64,000 bases of DNA from Anniella stebbinsi (GCA_029215795.1 JARDYH010000002.1:294655973-294719972), one strand, 5' to 3'; shown: positions 34,504-47,848, counted from the stretch's first letter. Translations and numbers: made by a program. The notes: a model not told the origin generated them from the sequence alone.

Positions 34504-35607
34504 TTTAGTTACAATATGAGCACCTCAGATTCAAAATGGGCCTAACTGTGGGCCTCTCACAGGCCCCTTAAAAAATGCGATGTCATCTTTGAAGCATGCT
34601 GGCTGTTTGTTCTGACATGCGCTGCTTGTCATCTTTTCGCTAATAGGTGCAGAGAATGGAACAATGAACTACAGGTTCCAAATGACTGGTAGCGGCAGTA
34701 AATTTATTTTGCCACTAACGGCCTTTGTAATGCTCAGATCAACTTTATCTCATTTTACCATGGGTATGCAGAGATAATTGCTGAAGTACTTTGTTAAAAA
34801 GAAAAGCTCTCTGCGTTTCCATTAACTCGCTGCATGGTGCCTGTTTCAGTTGAGTGCACTAGGTACCACTTACAGTTCAATTTTACAGCCATGATGGACT
34901 GGAACATATCAACCTGCTTTCTCTCCACTCCACTAATTGCATACATTAATCAACAGGAAGATTTAGATGATTTTTAAAATGTTCTTATTCCTCCTTGCAA
35001 CCCCAGCATCTCCTTTTGTGAATCTTCTTTTATGAGTAAAAGCAAGACACCAGCGCTAATGAAAATCCCAACTGCCACGGGATTAAATAAAGTCCCCGTC
35101 TTACCACAGCAGGGTGTAATAAGTTACTGTTTGGTGAGAGCAAACCGAGCATACAGAAGCGCTTGCAAATTAAAACAACAACAACAAAGAGGATCATTGT
35201 GCGGGGTAAATCTGCAACATGCATGTGTTGACATAATCATGTTGGAATTTGCTTTGAAATTTTGCCTGGAAAATGTATTAAGTCTGAAGGGTGAAGATTG
35301 AAATATCCAAGGCTTCAAATTGCTCATACAACATAGGAAAACCATGTCATGGTGGGATGAGAGGAAAAAAAGAAGAAGAACCAAAGATGACAAAGAAGAC
35401 CAGGAATCCTTTTTGTAATGGGTCTAGACTGACAAACCACTCAAAGGCTAGGATGCAAGATAAGCAAACAAGCTGCAGGAAACACTAATGTTGCTTGCAT
35501 TCCTCCCCTTTCATTTTTTTCTTTTCTTAAGATGATTAATTCTTCTCTTTAAAAAGGATGGCTTTCCAACATGACTTGTGCTTGACTGTGTTTAATTGTA
35601 TCTGCTG
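34504..35607. other. Unassigned; 34570-34830 possibly conserved non-coding
   Basis: No gene or repeat is supported. About 34680-34770 (GGCAGTAAATTTATTTTGCC and on) looks like repeat-free regulatory sequence. This is inference only. Confidence 0.3.
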
Positions 35608-35614
35608 TTTGCAC

Positions 35615-35616
<2 letters not shown>

Positions 35617-35670
<54 letters not shown>
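35617..35670. repeat. (GA)n microsatellite
   Basis: About 27 uninterrupted GA units. Confidence 0.95.
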
Positions 35671-35673
<3 letters not shown>

Positions 35674-36428
35674 CTTCCACTCACCATGCCATGATTTGAA
35701 GCATGACATGGAAATTGGAAAAACCAACTTCTTTTCTCCTGCCAAGATTTCTTTTGTCAAGTAAAGAGAAAAAAATTGTTATTTTCTCTACACCTGGGGC
35801 TACATTTCACAGCTCTGATTCCCAATGAATAGATCTTACCAGGATATCTTTGGATTCAGCGGCACTCCAGACATAACTACTGCTGCACATTTTCAGATGC
35901 TGGCCCCGTTGTAAAATGAGGACAGTTAATGCCTTACAACTTCACAGGGCCTAATCTGAAGCACTTGCAATTAATGGATGGCAAAAGGTTGTAAGGCGGG
36001 AAAAATGAGCTGGAGATTTTAAGTGCCTCGGTATCCATTGTGAGCCGCACAATCCAAAGAATGTAAACATTACTCCTCAAATCTTGCAATGCTGCAGTGT
36101 TTATTTTCAAAATAATTGACAAAATCGTGAGTTATTTTCAAGTCAGAAACCAACATAGCATTTCCACCTTGTGAACAATGTTAGCATGTTTGGAAATTTT
36201 AATGAATGCAGGGTTTATACTGCACCCTCTGATGCTCTTGTACATGGTTCGTTGTATGTTAGGAACAATATGCACAAATTAAGTTAGAGCAGGTTTTAAT
36301 CAGATGTGCATATCGCTCTGTCATTGGTGCATGGCTGTAAAATGGAAACTTGCAGGTCTCACATGTGGTCAACTCCGTGATGTCCAATATTCAAATGCCA
36401 GTTATGACCGGCCGTGGGATGAGTTATG
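35671..36428. other. Unassigned; repeat-free
   Basis: No coding or transposon signal. About 35925-36130 is a second candidate conserved block, judged only by lack of repeats and by words such as TTGCAATTAATGG. Confidence 0.3.
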
Positions 36429-36431
36429 TAA

Positions 36432-36953
36432 GGCCCTTTCCACATTATAGGGGAGGCGGGGAAACCCAGAAGTAACCACTTCCGGGTCTGGCACGCAGAG
36501 GCCGCACCAGAATGTGACAGCCTGGGCTTCTACTGGGCCATTGCAACTTGCGCCGGCCATTTCTTTTGACAGATCTGTGGAGGTGCGCATGAGCGCTCCT
36601 GCGCAAATGTACATTTTTTTTAAAAAAAACCTGCCATGTGATCGCGCCCCCCCCCCCTGCCATCCTGGGGATGGCAATTTCATTGTTCCCCCCGATGGCC
36701 TTGGAGCCGCATGATGCGGCTCTGTGGTTATCGGTGCAGTCGTGCTTACTCGCGGGTAAGTGCGGCTGCACCGCGGGTAAGTGCGGCTGCCCTCCCGGGA
36801 ACAAGGAACAAAGTGGGATAATAGCATTCCCTGAACTCCCGGGAAAAAGGAGGGCTGGCCCCTGCCTGCTTGCTGGATGCTCTGTGCCTCATGCGGACTC
36901 TCTGCGAGCAGGCAGGGGCAGCCCTGGGAAAAATGGCTGGTGCGGAAAGGGCC
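36432..36953. mobile_element. Harbinger-like MITE, GGCCCTTTCCACA family
   Basis: GGCCCTTTCCACA to TGCGGAAAGGGCC, 522 bp, with exact TAA at 36429-36431 and 36954-36956. The interior matches 28797-29345 in order (AAAAAAA run, CTGCCATCC, GGCTCTGTG, TTACTCGCGGGTAAG), and the TACTCGCGGGTAAGTGCGGC-type phrase is locally duplicated near 36747-36790. Confidence 0.85.
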
Positions 36954-36956
36954 TAA

Positions 36957-38709
36957 GTTTCCTCTTCACATCTTGCACTTTTACCGGGTATGTAGACAGC
37001 CACATTTGTAAAACATGCCTAAAGTGCCTTATTGTCTTGACCATCAGTCAGACTTATGACCTGTCCTTCTGATTTTATTTCATTGGACAGTACCTTGATC
37101 CATCTCTTGCTGTTTATTCAGAAGTAAATCTCAGCAAGAGCAGTGAGCCCCAGTCACAGGTAAGTGTGCACAGGATTGCAGTCTTAGTCCAATAAAGATA
37201 CTGTTTTAACAGGACCCATCCAATGGGCCAACATTTATAGAAGTAAGAGACAGGGTCAGGATGAGACATCTTCTGAATGAACCATGTGTATGTCTATAAA
37301 TAATACTGGTATCCAGCCTTTATTTTTCAACTCCAATTATTACACACTCACAATTTGGCTTTTGATGCCACTCAACTCGGGATCCAAACATGGCAGTTGT
37401 AGTGGTAACATCTATTTGAAGCTTGATAAGATTCTGCCTAAAGAACTGCACCTTTTTCTGTTGCCTCTGGATTGCAAAAGCATTTGATGTGGCTTGGATT
37501 TTATCTCATGCATCCTTTTATGCTACAGTCAACAGAGCAACTGCTTTAATGAGTCTATAAGGCTGTAACGCAAGCCACCTTTAGATTGGTTTGTATGCAT
37601 GGCCAATATTTTAGTACAGAAAAGCAAAATGTTGGTGGCTCATTATATGTTTTGTAAGATTGCCTCATGAACCTTTTTTCTGTGAGATATTTCAGGTAGA
37701 ATGAAATGGCTGAGATGTTGTACTTTGTGTTTGAGCGAATGCCAGAAACAAAAAAGGCCTTCCCTCCCCCAAAATGCTACCTGTCCAAAAAGCCAATTGG
37801 CTTGCTGCTGTGATAAACCACCTGCAGCATCCATTGGCAATATGTGATTCATCTTCAGATTTAGCTGTTGCCACCATCAGGTTCTTTTCAGACAGTAGCT
37901 AAAGGAATCTAATTACACTGTGTGAGCTGGAAGACACCAGCATATCACAACTCCTTTTGAAAATGGCATACAATGAAATACCTTCATTACACAAAACCAT
38001 TGTGTTAAGGTAAGCTTAAATCTATGGTGGTTCATGACACAAGGCATGGGTTTGACAAGACACACAAATGCTTTGGTGGTTGTAAAATGCGGGGGTAGGG
38101 GAACAGGAAGTTAACATCCATGGTAAAATGTGTTAGTTCCGGGTAGGCTTGCCAACTCCCTCCACCCTGGCTCAACAAGGCTACTTTGTCCTTAATGGTG
38201 TATTTTAAGAGCATTCGATGTGGTTATTTTGTATACTTCTTAATAGTGATACAGGCAATTCAGGGCCAGCCCTACTGTTAGGTAGAGTGAGGCAGCCAGC
38301 TCCGGCATCAGATGCTTGGTGATGTGATGTTGTAGGAAAGAGCTTTGTGTACTACCTGCCTGGTGCACCCTGAACTAGCCGGCTGCTCTCAGTTGTAGTG
38401 ATAGACACTTGCCAGCATTCAAGAAGCCAGTCGAATTGGCTTTTGTGTAATTGCCTCAAGCAGCAAAATGTCTTGTGCCGGTCTTGGGAAAAATCACATG
38501 TGATATGAAATTGGGGCATGGGTTGCTTCCTACTTCGTGTTTGCAAATAGGAACTGGAGATAATGGCTTAAAGAGAGCAGTTAACCCAGCAAAGATCCAG
38601 AAGACACTGAGAGTCTTATATACTTATTACCAAACTCTTCTCTTCCTAGTCCTCAGCTGGGTCACTGCTTACCTGCTGGATCTTCTCCCTCCTCCTGAGT
38701 AATAGTTGC

Positions 38710-38749
<40 letters not shown>

Positions 38750-39840
38750 TTATTAATCATGCTTCCTTCCAAGGGAGCCCAAGGCAGTGACAAAAAGGGG
38801 GGTGCTCATTTGAGTACCACATTTGAGACCCTCACTCCTGAGTTGACCAGTCAGAACTCTGGCTTCTGCACTGTGGATAGCTCCATTAGAATCCTGACTG
38901 AAACCTGGAATGGATTGACCATCCCACTGATGACAGAGCAACAAGTCTCCACTGGTTCTGATTGGCTGTTTTGCTCACACTCTGGCTAAGCTCCACAAAA
39001 GGATTATGTTAAAGTTGCCATAAAATTTCACCTGAAGCAAAATTTGAGATGGATTTGAAGAGGTCCAGGTCATTTATAGAAGTTTGGAGAAGAGCTCAAA
39101 GAATTTTTGATGGGATTCCTGAGATATTTCTCAGGAAGCACCTGCAAAATGACAAGTAAAGTTTGATGGTCTCAATGCGTCAAAACCTTGGTAGAAATTT
39201 TGAGGGAAGCTAAAAGAATTCTGATATGTTTAGTAAAAAAAATTCTGAGGGGTGTTTTGCACAACTAGGAAACACAAAGAACATGAGGGGCATTTCACTA
39301 ACAAGAATGTAGACATTAATTTTGGGATTGGACTCTTCATTCCCATTCTAATCCAACTCCCACCACCCATTCATGTATGCCATAAAGTTCCATTCATATA
39401 ACCAGCGTTTGGGCTTATTTTGAATTCTGGTGTTTTGCTTTCTTTCAGCCTTCATTGTAATGTATGTAGTAGAGAAGCTGTCTGAGTATCATACCAGTTG
39501 CCCAAGTCTAATTTTAACATGTTATTGCAAATAGTGTTGGTGTTGTTATAAAAGAAGACTGTTTTATAAAAGTTTCTAGTCCTCATCTTGTCAGGCAAAA
39601 ACACTCATTCTAGCATGTGGCATCACTGAAGAGTGGAGCAGCTCCAACAAGGGCTGACTGCTCCTCACCCTTTTCCTGTCATTGTAGAGTTTGCTCTGCA
39701 TTTGCCTGGCTAATTTTTTGTTTTCTACCCCTGTCTCTAGTGTATGTCCTGGTTTTGCTCCTATATATATATATATATATATATTTGGAGAGTTATGTAC
39801 AACTGACTACAAGATCTTCCTGAATTATAACATTATTCTT
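36957..39840. other. Unassigned, with ATT and TA microsatellites
   Basis: (ATT)n lies at 38710-38750 and (TA)n at 39763-39784. A GTCAGAACTCTGGC/CTGACTGAAACCTGG fragment near 38840-38940 belongs to the foldback family seen at 53303. I see no gene. Confidence 0.5.
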
Positions 39841-40016
39841 AGGGGTGTGCAGAGTGGGTCTGTTCTGCCCTGAAATTCAGAACGGAGCTCCACTGAGTGG
39901 TGCCTCCGCTCTGCTTTTTGGAGCAGCTTCCTTGCTCCACCTCATGGGATTATCCATCGGAGAACCGCCTTGTTTTCGGATAACCATTCAAATTATAGTC
40001 AATAGAAATTAACCAA

Positions 40017-40510
40017 AGTGCTTACAGCTTCCTCATTTTTAATGATAAAGAGATAAAACTTGGCACTGTGAGAGCTCTTAAATAGGGATTTAGCCATGCC
40101 AAGTTGGAAGCAGATCAGGTCATACCTTCATTTTTCAGGATTTTTTGAAGTTGGAATAAACAGCCCATTATAGACTATGGAAATTAACAAAAATGCTTAC
40201 AGCTCCATGATTTTTAAAGGTAAAGAGATGAAACTTGCACCATGGTAGCTCTTAAGTAGGGATTTAGCCATGCCGAGTTGGAAGCAGATCAGGTCATACC
40301 TTGATTTTTCAGGATTTTTTGAAGTTGGAATAAACAGCCCATTATAGCCTATGGAAATTAACAAAAATGCTTACAGCTCCATGATTTTTAAAGATAAAGA
40401 GATGAAACTTGCACCATGGTAGCTCTTAAGTAGGAATTTAGCCATGCCAAGTTGAAAGCAGATCTGGTTATGCCTTGATTTTTAGGGATTTTTAAAATTT
40501 CCAACTCAAA
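40017..40510. repeat. Tandem repeat, about 175 bp, near three copies
   Basis: GCTTACAGCT begins units near 40020, 40195 and 40370. Each has TTTAGCCATGCC and GGAAGCAGATC(A/T)GGT in the same order. The third unit is shorter and more diverged. Confidence 0.85.
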
Positions 40511-41312
40511 CCTCCTCTTTGGGGTCTAGAACCTTGAGCAGTACACAAGTTTCCAAAAAAATTGAAATGTTAAAATAAAAAAGCCAGCCAGCCAGCAGCA
40601 TATTACAAACAACAATGAGAGGTGAGACAAGAACAAACATAAATATAAATACTTTTATTTTTGATATTTGTTTTCAAAGTATATAAACTTGACTCCTGTC
40701 TTCAAAACAGAAGATAGTGCTAGCAACTTTTCTTTTTAAAAACAGTACTTTTGAGGCTGTCTCCTTTTGAGCCACTATTACGGACATGATTTTAAGGCAA
40801 TTACAAACATAATTTGTACTATAATTTGTACACTGGGGGTGTGGGGTGAAATGGAAAGAAGGATTGGAATGGAAAGATAAAGTTTTTTTTGTATTTTTAA
40901 TAAAATATTTTAGTGGGGGTAACAGTAAAATACACTCTCACACACTCATACTATAACACACACAGGGGAAGTCTGGGGTGTGTCTAAGGTGCAAGGAACT
41001 TGGAGATTGGAATAGACAACAAAAAGAACTAACTAGCAAACAGATAAGGGATTATTTTTATATTTTTAATTTTTTTTAGTGGGGTAACAGTAAAACACAC
41101 ACACACATACTATAACACACAAAGGGGGAGTCTGGGGTGTGTCTAAGGTGCAAGAAGGAACTTGGGGATTGGAATAGACAACAAGACTAGCACACACATA
41201 AGGAACAAAGAAAACCAAAGACACACAGAGAGACTGCAAACAAACAGCAAGCAGAAGCTCTCTCTCTCTTTCTCTCTTTTTCATACTCTCTGAACCTCCT
41301 CCTTCCTTCCTA
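40511..41312. other. Unassigned, with a local duplication
   Basis: GTGGGGTAACAGTAAAAC-CACAC followed by GAGTCTGGGGTGTGTCTAAG occurs near 40914-40990 and again near 41078-41145. This is a direct duplication of about 165 bp. Confidence 0.6.
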
Positions 41313-42815
41313 ATGCAGCCTACAACAGCTAGTTCCTTCTTAGAGTTGGAAGACCTAAAGTCAGTAGTGCACGCAATGGTAACTTCGAGACTCAACTTCT
41401 GCAATGTGCTGTACATAGGGCTACCTCTGTGCCTAGTCCGGAAACTTCAACTAGTTCAAAATATGGCAGCCAGGTTGGTCACTGGTACACCTAGGGGTGA
41501 CCATATCACACCAGCTTTGAAATCTCTCCACTGGCTGCCAATTAGTTTCCGGACGAAGTACAAAGTGTTGGTTATTACCTTTAAAGCCCTACATGGTTTG
41601 GGTCCAGGTTACCTGTGGGATCGCCTTCTCCCATACAATCCACCCTGTGCACTCAGGTCCTCTGGGAAGAATTTACTACAGTCAACAAAAACTAGGTTGA
41701 CAACCGTTACCCAGAGGACCTTCTCTTCTGCTGCTCCCAGATTGTGGAATGACCTGCCGGGAGAGATCCGCCATCTCACCAGTCTTCAAGAATTTAAAAG
41801 AGCTATAAAGACTGATCTCTTCTGGCAGGCCTACCCAGATGAATTTTAAGTGTTTTATTGGTGTTTTATTGGTATTTTAATTAGGGATGTGCACGGACCC
41901 CCTGGATTGGATTGGGACCCAGATCGGGACCTCCAATTTTGTTCCGGATCGGATTGGAACAAAATTGGAGGTCCCCTGGATTGGATTGGACTTGATCCCG
42001 ATCCGAAAATCGGATGTCCGATTTTTGGATTGGTGCCATTTTTCCCCATAGACTTGCATTGGGGGAAAGAAAGCTTTCCCCCAATGCAAGTCTATGGGGA
42101 AAAAATGGCGGCGGGGGGTGAGTGGGGGCCTAACTTGCCCCTCCCTGTCCCTCCCCCCCAGTGCTTCTTACCTGCTGGGGCCATCCGCTGCCATCTGCTG
42201 GCGCCCGTGGGCATCAGAGGATGGCAGCAGATGGCCCCGGCAGGTAAGATTCCTCCTCACCCTCACGCTCCTTACATGCTAGGGCAGGTAAGCCCCCTCC
42301 CCGCATTCATGCTCCTTACCTGCCGGGGTTGTCCGCTGCCATCCACTGGTGCCCGCAGATGGTAGTGGACAGCCCCGGCAGGTAAGCCCCCTCCTCCCCC
42401 TCACGCTCCTTACATGCCGGGGCAGGTAAGCCCCTCCCCGCATTCATGCTCCTTACCTGTTGGGGCCATCTGCGGACGGCCCCGGCAGGTGAGGAGTGCG
42501 AGTAGGGGGAGGGGGTCCGATCATCCAATCCAACACGATCCGGATCGGGTCCTTTTTGGATTGGATCATATTGGATCGGCCGATCCAGGTGCTGGGGATC
42601 GAATCAGATAATTTTATCCAATCCAGCCTGGATCGGATCCGGATCGTGGATCGGACCCGATCTGGTGCACACTCCTAATTTTAATGATGTATTGGTTTTA
42701 TGTGCTTTTAATCAGTTCGTGTATTTCATGCTTGATGTTGTTCCCTGCCTCGATCCGGAGGGAGAGGTGGGTAATAAATAAATAAATAAATTATTATTAT
42801 TATTATTATTATTAT
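41313..42815 (+). mobile_element. L2-clade LINE 3' part, split by a hAT insertion
   Basis: The 178-codon frame 41313-41849 reads FLELEDLKSVVHAMVTSRLN, then KLQLVQNMAARLVTG, then APRLWNDLPGEIRHLTSL and ends ...YPDEF. The 3' UTR is interrupted after ATTTTAAT at 41881 and resumes at 42678 with the duplicated ATTTTAAT, then GCCTCGATCCGGAGGGAGAG and an ATAAATA/ATT tail to about 42815. It is 5'-truncated. Confidence 0.92.
41882..42677. mobile_element. hAT family B element nested in L2
   Basis: TAGGGATGTGCACGGACCCC to GGTGCACACTCCTA, 796 bp, with exact ATTTTAAT at 41874-41881 and 42678-42685. It shares its GGATTGGATT/GGATCGGATCC subterminal words with 3099-5388. It also has CGGCAGGTAAG and its inverse CTTACCTGCCG in its interior, but only short non-homogenised internal repeats. 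Confidence 0.93.
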
Positions 42816-43197
42816 TAGTAGTAGTAAAGGAATGACTTCCAGGGCAAGGACAAATGGGTTATATCATTTGCAATCCCGTCCCCTAAGCACTGTGATTGGA
42901 GGGGGGAACACGGGGAGGAGACTTTGGTTATTGGTTAGCCACAGATGTCAATCTCAAAACTTGAGCATTTTCCTTATATGAAGAAGTGTTCTGTTGACTC
43001 CCATCGACTAAATACAAGCTTCAGAGAGCCTAAAACTGGCCAGATACCTACGAGGCGGTTTGGACATCCAATGGATGTCCGCTCCGCCCTGAAGGTCTCT
43101 GGTGGTTTTAAAACCATCCGTGATATGCTCCTTGAGATTGGGCCTCTGACAGACCTCCAACGGACCTTTGGATTTGTGGAGCGGAGCGCACACCCCT

Positions 43198-44776
43198 ATT
43201 ATTGTCATAATTACTAGTATTTGGGGGGGCAGTATTTTGTGATTCTTAGCTGTATTGGACTGCTAAAAATGTGGGATATAACTTTGTTAAATGAAAATAA
43301 TAAAAATAACAACTAATGTAGAAATCAACAATATACATAGCCAACTAGAATAACTTTTTGTATCTTTCCCAGAAAGGTAGCTGTTAGTGTGTACTAGCAA
43401 AAACAAGGAAGAGGTTGCAGCATGAGCTTCCCCAATGGGCTTCTATCTACAAAAGCTCACGCCACAAAAGTGTGTTACGTGTGACACCACTCTTTGCTGT
43501 TCCTGCACTTATCAATTATTATTTGCCATTTCATTGCTCAGTCTCTTGTTCTTGTATATCCCTTCTTCAACTTTGCAGTTCAGCTTCTGATCTGAACCAT
43601 TTTCTCATGGCTAAGGATTTTTGCTACTTCATTCCCCAGATTCCAGATTTTAAATGCATATTAAATGGAATGCATCTATTGCAGATCTTGGTACATATTT
43701 TGCTCTCCATCCATGAAATGAACATTGCTACGAGTCCAGTACATTGTTAACACCAAATTTATGTGATGCACATTTTTAACAATTTGATTTCCCTCCCCCC
43801 ATCCCATTTCTGTACCGCACATTGATTCTAACCACTTAGGTGCCAAGTCATCATTAGTCATACTTGTAGTGGTATCTCATGAGCTGGCCCTTTAATTATT
43901 TTTCTTTTCAGATGCCCATGGCAATGCTGTGTCTCTTGGGGCATCTGGTTCACTGGGTGGCTCTTACAGGCTGTATATCATATTGCCAACTGCATATAAT
44001 TATGGCCCTCTTCCCTGACTGCCTTTTGTCTTTCCAGCTGTTACAGATTTTTCTCTTTGCCAGTGAAATCTGTTTTAGCAATGGAGAAAGTTGCTACAGT
44101 GAGAATGCTAATCAGAGTGACAAGTAATAAAAATATGCTAATGATGCTTAAGCCAGCCATCTTCATAGCTAGCAAGAACTGGCTCACAGTACCATATTTG
44201 AAAACTCCTCTGTGTTGTACAGCGGGAGACTGTAAAGGATCCATCATATAATCTATGGTTAAAGCTTATCTGTAAAACACAAACCTGAACAAAAAAAGTA
44301 ATAGTTCTTATCCCACGCAGAGCAAGAAAGACTCAGTGTATGTTTAGGATTCAATCCTCTAATAGATGTAATTCTTCCTTTGTTGAGTGAATCTTCTTTT
44401 GTATGTTAGAATATGGTCCAGCAGCATCATAGGGAAACTGAAGGACTGAATAATAGATTAACTGATTCTTTTCAAAAATGTTCCCAGCCTATGGGTCCAT
44501 GTGATCGGTGAATAATGAGCTGTCTCATCTTGCTTCTAAAATACTGGAAAGACCATCCCAACTCAAGGCAAAAATGAAAATACGTTGTTTTAATAAGAGG
44601 TATTATGCTAATGTCTTTCCATTTTTGATCTGTTTTGATCTTGATATCCTTGCCAAGGTATCTATGTGTCTCTTGAGTAGCTGTATTTTGATTCCCCCTA
44701 AAGCAATGTATTCTTTTCTGCACTCTCTCTAGTCAAGCATTATCGTTGGTGGCATACCAAGGTTAATGTGCTAGAT
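43198..44776. other. Unassigned sequence
   Basis: AT-rich, with no supported gene, RNA gene or bounded repeat. Confidence 0.45.
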
Positions 44777-44779
44777 AAA

Positions 44780-45234
44780 GGCCTGGTTTGCACATAATGC
44801 TTAATCTATGGTTTGTCGCCCTACCCAGGTTTTGTCTGGCAAGATGATTGTCCAAACTATGGTTTGTTTTCTGAATCCCTAGGTCGCTTGTTTCCCTCCT
44901 CCTTTGCGTGCTATCTCCCTTTATCCCAAATGCCTTTGTGATGCTATAGTACTGCCATGTAGAGTGCCTGTTTTTTTAAAAATTGCTGTTGCCCACCACG
45001 TCTGTAGTTTGGTGAAATAACTGATAAACAACCCATGGTTCTGGGTTCTCACATAATGACAACCCATGATTTAAATAACCCAGCATTCATGCTTCAACAA
45101 CAAACCAGATGTTCTCTTTCTGGATTGTTCATGGTTAATGAACCATGATTCATTAGATGGCCACATTCACAGATCATTACAACCTGGAATTCAATAACCC
45201 ATATTATGTGTTAGCGCTATGAGCAAACTGGGTC
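44780..45234. mobile_element. Harbinger-like MITE, GGTTTGCACATAATG family
   Basis: Ends GGCCTGGTTTGCACATAATG and, inverted, GACCCAGTTTGCTCATAGCG, flanked by AAA at 44777-44779 and 45235-45237. The interior has repeated AACCCATG/CATGGTT words. The AAA duplication is low complexity, so the call rests mainly on the termini. Confidence 0.6.
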
Positions 45235-45439
45235 AAAAAGTTGAGTATAATAAATATCCTAAATAGTGCCAGTGTGTAACAATTAACCCTAAATCTAAAC
45301 AAATAAATAATCTCACTACCAAAGCAGATGCATTGCTATATCACCCCTTCTTCCTTAACGCTGTGTGCAATTTCGAGTTGGGCCCTATGTGCTGCTTGTT
45401 CAGTGTCATTTTCTCAATTTTTCTGTCACTGGAAAGGAC

Positions 45440-45880
45440 AATTCACACTTTACTATGTTGGGCTTAGTTCGCATAGTATAAGAGGGCAGGTCCTACCCCA
45501 AGAAACTTCCATCCTAAAAATTGACACAGAGGAGACAATAAAGAAAAGGGATGGAGGCAAGGGTAAAGAGGAGTAGACTATGCCATTATTTGAGCTCTAT
45601 GGACTTAGGTTTGTTTCCACGAGTGTATTGGGACTAATAGATTATGCCAAAGGCTTCATGGAAAAGGTAGGGCATGAGGAAATCAAAGATGGCATTCTGA
45701 GATGGGAAGCAGTTGCAATGGGAAGCAGTTCCAGGCATAAAGAGTAGCAAGGTAGTGATGGTAGCATCATTTGAGGGAACAGCAGACTCTTGGATGGTTG
45801 AAGTTACTGGAGCTAGATGAGTGAAGGTCATGGGCATGGATATAGGAGGAGAGAGACAAAGCAACATGGGTTCAAGAAAT
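45440..45880 (-). mobile_element. Possible LINE 3' fragment
   Basis: The phrase GTTCCAGGCATAAAGAGTAG near 45728 resembles the antisense of the L2 C-terminal AWN region as in 28280. The rest is too decayed to assign firmly. Confidence 0.35.
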
Positions 45881-46227
45881 AGTCCTTGAGGGACCTCCAT
45901 GGAGAAAGGGAAAGTACCAGTTGCCAAAGTCCCCCCATGTCTCCCAACCCCCTCTCTCACTTCTAAGACAACAGTTTTCCTTCTGCTAGCAGTGGTGGAG
46001 AAACAGTTATCACCTCCATCACCTGCCAGCCACCCCTAAATCTCAGGAGGTAAAGAGGGGAAATTAAATGTCCCCATCCCTGCATGCTGTGGTATGTGTG
46101 TAAGAGAAAGAGATGGAGGCTAGATCTACACTACTGCTTTATAGCGGTATTGAAGCGCACTGTTGGGGCACAATCCACATTCCATGTACTGCTTTCATAG
46201 TGTTATTTCCTGGTTTTTATTCCACAT

Positions 46228-47848
46228 TTGTAATAATAATAATAATATATTTATTTATTTATTACCCGCCTCTCCCAACGGATCGAGGCGGGGAACAGCA
46301 TTAAACATAAAATACAAAACTGATTAAAAGCACATAAAAGCAAATACATCATTAAAATACCAATAAAACACCAGTAAAACACTTTAAAATTCATCTGGGT
46401 AGGCCTGCCGGAAGAGATCAGTCTTTATAGAACTTTTAAATTCCTGAAGACTGGTGAGTTGGCGAATCTCTCCTGGCAGGTCATTCCACAATCTGGGAGC
46501 GGCAGAAGAGAAGGTCCTCTGGGTAACAGTTGTCAGTCTAGTTCTTGTTGACTGTAGTAATTCTTCCCAGAGGACCTGAGCGTGCGGGGTGGATTGTATG
46601 GGAGAAGGCGATCCCATAGGTAACCTGGACCCAAACCATGTAGGGCTTTAAAGGTAATAACCAACACTTTGTACTTCGCCCAGAAACTGATTGGCAGCCA
46701 GTGAAGAGATTTTAAAACTGGTGTAATGTGGTCACCCCTAGATGTACCAGTGACCAACCTGGCTGCCATATTTTGAACTAGTTGAAGTTTCTGGACTAGG
46801 CACAGAGGTAGCCCTATGTACAGCGCATTGCAGAAGTCAAGCCTCGAAGTTACCAGCGCGTGCACTACTGATTTTAGATCTTCCAACTCTAGGAAGGGGC
46901 GCAGCTGGCGTATCAGCCGAAGCTGATAGTAAGCACTCCTGGCCGTCGCATCTATCTGAGCTGTCATTTGGAGCGACGGATCCAGGCGCACCCCCATGCT
47001 GCGAACACAGCCTTTCAGGGGGAGTGTAACCCCATCCAGAACCGGTTGACACACCTCCAACCCCAGGTTGTGGCCCTTGACAGTAAGCACCTCCTTCTTG
47101 TCTGGATTCAGCTTCAGTTTGTTTTTCCTCATCCAGCCCATTATCGCCTCCAAACATTCATTCAGAGGAAAAACACTATCCTTAGCTGACGCTGTTGCCA
47201 AAGGCATAGAGAAATATATTTGGGTGTCATTTGATAGCACCCCGCCCCATGCCTCCGGATGATCTCTCCCAGCGGTTTCATGTAGATGTTAAACAGCATT
47301 GGGGATAGGATGCCACCTTGTGGTACACCACATAGCTGCTCCTTCTTTGAAGAGCAACTATCCCCAAGCATCACCATCTGGAACCTGCCCGAGAGGTAGG
47401 ACCGGAACCACTGAAGCACAGTGCCCCCGAGTCCCAATTCCCTCAGGTGTTCCAGAAGGATACCATGGTCGATGGTATCGAAAGCCGTTGAGAGGTCCAG
47501 GAGTACCAACAGGGACACACTCCCCCTGTCAATACTTAAGCGTAGATCATCCACTAAGGCGACCATAGTAGTCTCAACTCCATATCCTGCTCTGAAGCCA
47601 GTTTGAAATGGGTCTAGAAAATCTGTATCATCCAAAACTGCTTGCAGTTGGAAGGCAACCGCCCTCTCGATCACCTTGCCCAAAAATGGAAGATGTGATA
47701 CTGGCCTGTACTTATTAAAGTCCAGGGGATCCAGGGAGGGCTTTTCTAGAAGCGGCCATACTACCGCTTCTTTTAAACATGATGGAAAACTCCCCTCCCT
47801 GAGATGATTTGACAGAAGGCGTAGATCTGGCCAGACAGTTTCAGAGAG
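46228..47848 (-). mobile_element. L2-clade LINE with most of the RT domain, frameshifted
   Basis: On the minus strand, frames 47683-47162, 47240-46533 and 46617-46384 together cover RT to C-terminus. They show FLGKVIERAVAFQLQAVLDD, FRAGYGVETTMVALVDDL, LLVLLDLSTAFDTIDHG, GVPQGGILSPMLFNIY, TQIYFSMP (after a break near motif C), MGWMRKNKLKLNPDK, and a C-terminal APRLWNDLPGEIRQLTSL. At least two frameshifts break it; the catalytic YxDD itself is lost at a small deletion near 47235. The 3' tail is an AAT/ATTT repeat at about 46228-46262. The 5' side runs into the element at 47852. Confidence 0.92.

Larger units (their letters stand above)
39841..43197. mobile_element. Candidate hAT-like composite (GGGGTGTGC ends)
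   Basis: TAGGGGTGTGCAGAG at 39841 and GCGCACACCCCTA at 43197 are inverted. The flanks ATTATTCT and ATTATTGT match at 7 of 8 if one terminal A is shared. Inside are about three copies of a 175-bp tandem repeat (40017-40510), an L2 fragment and a nested hAT. The pairing of these ends is plausible but not proven. Confidence 0.4.
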
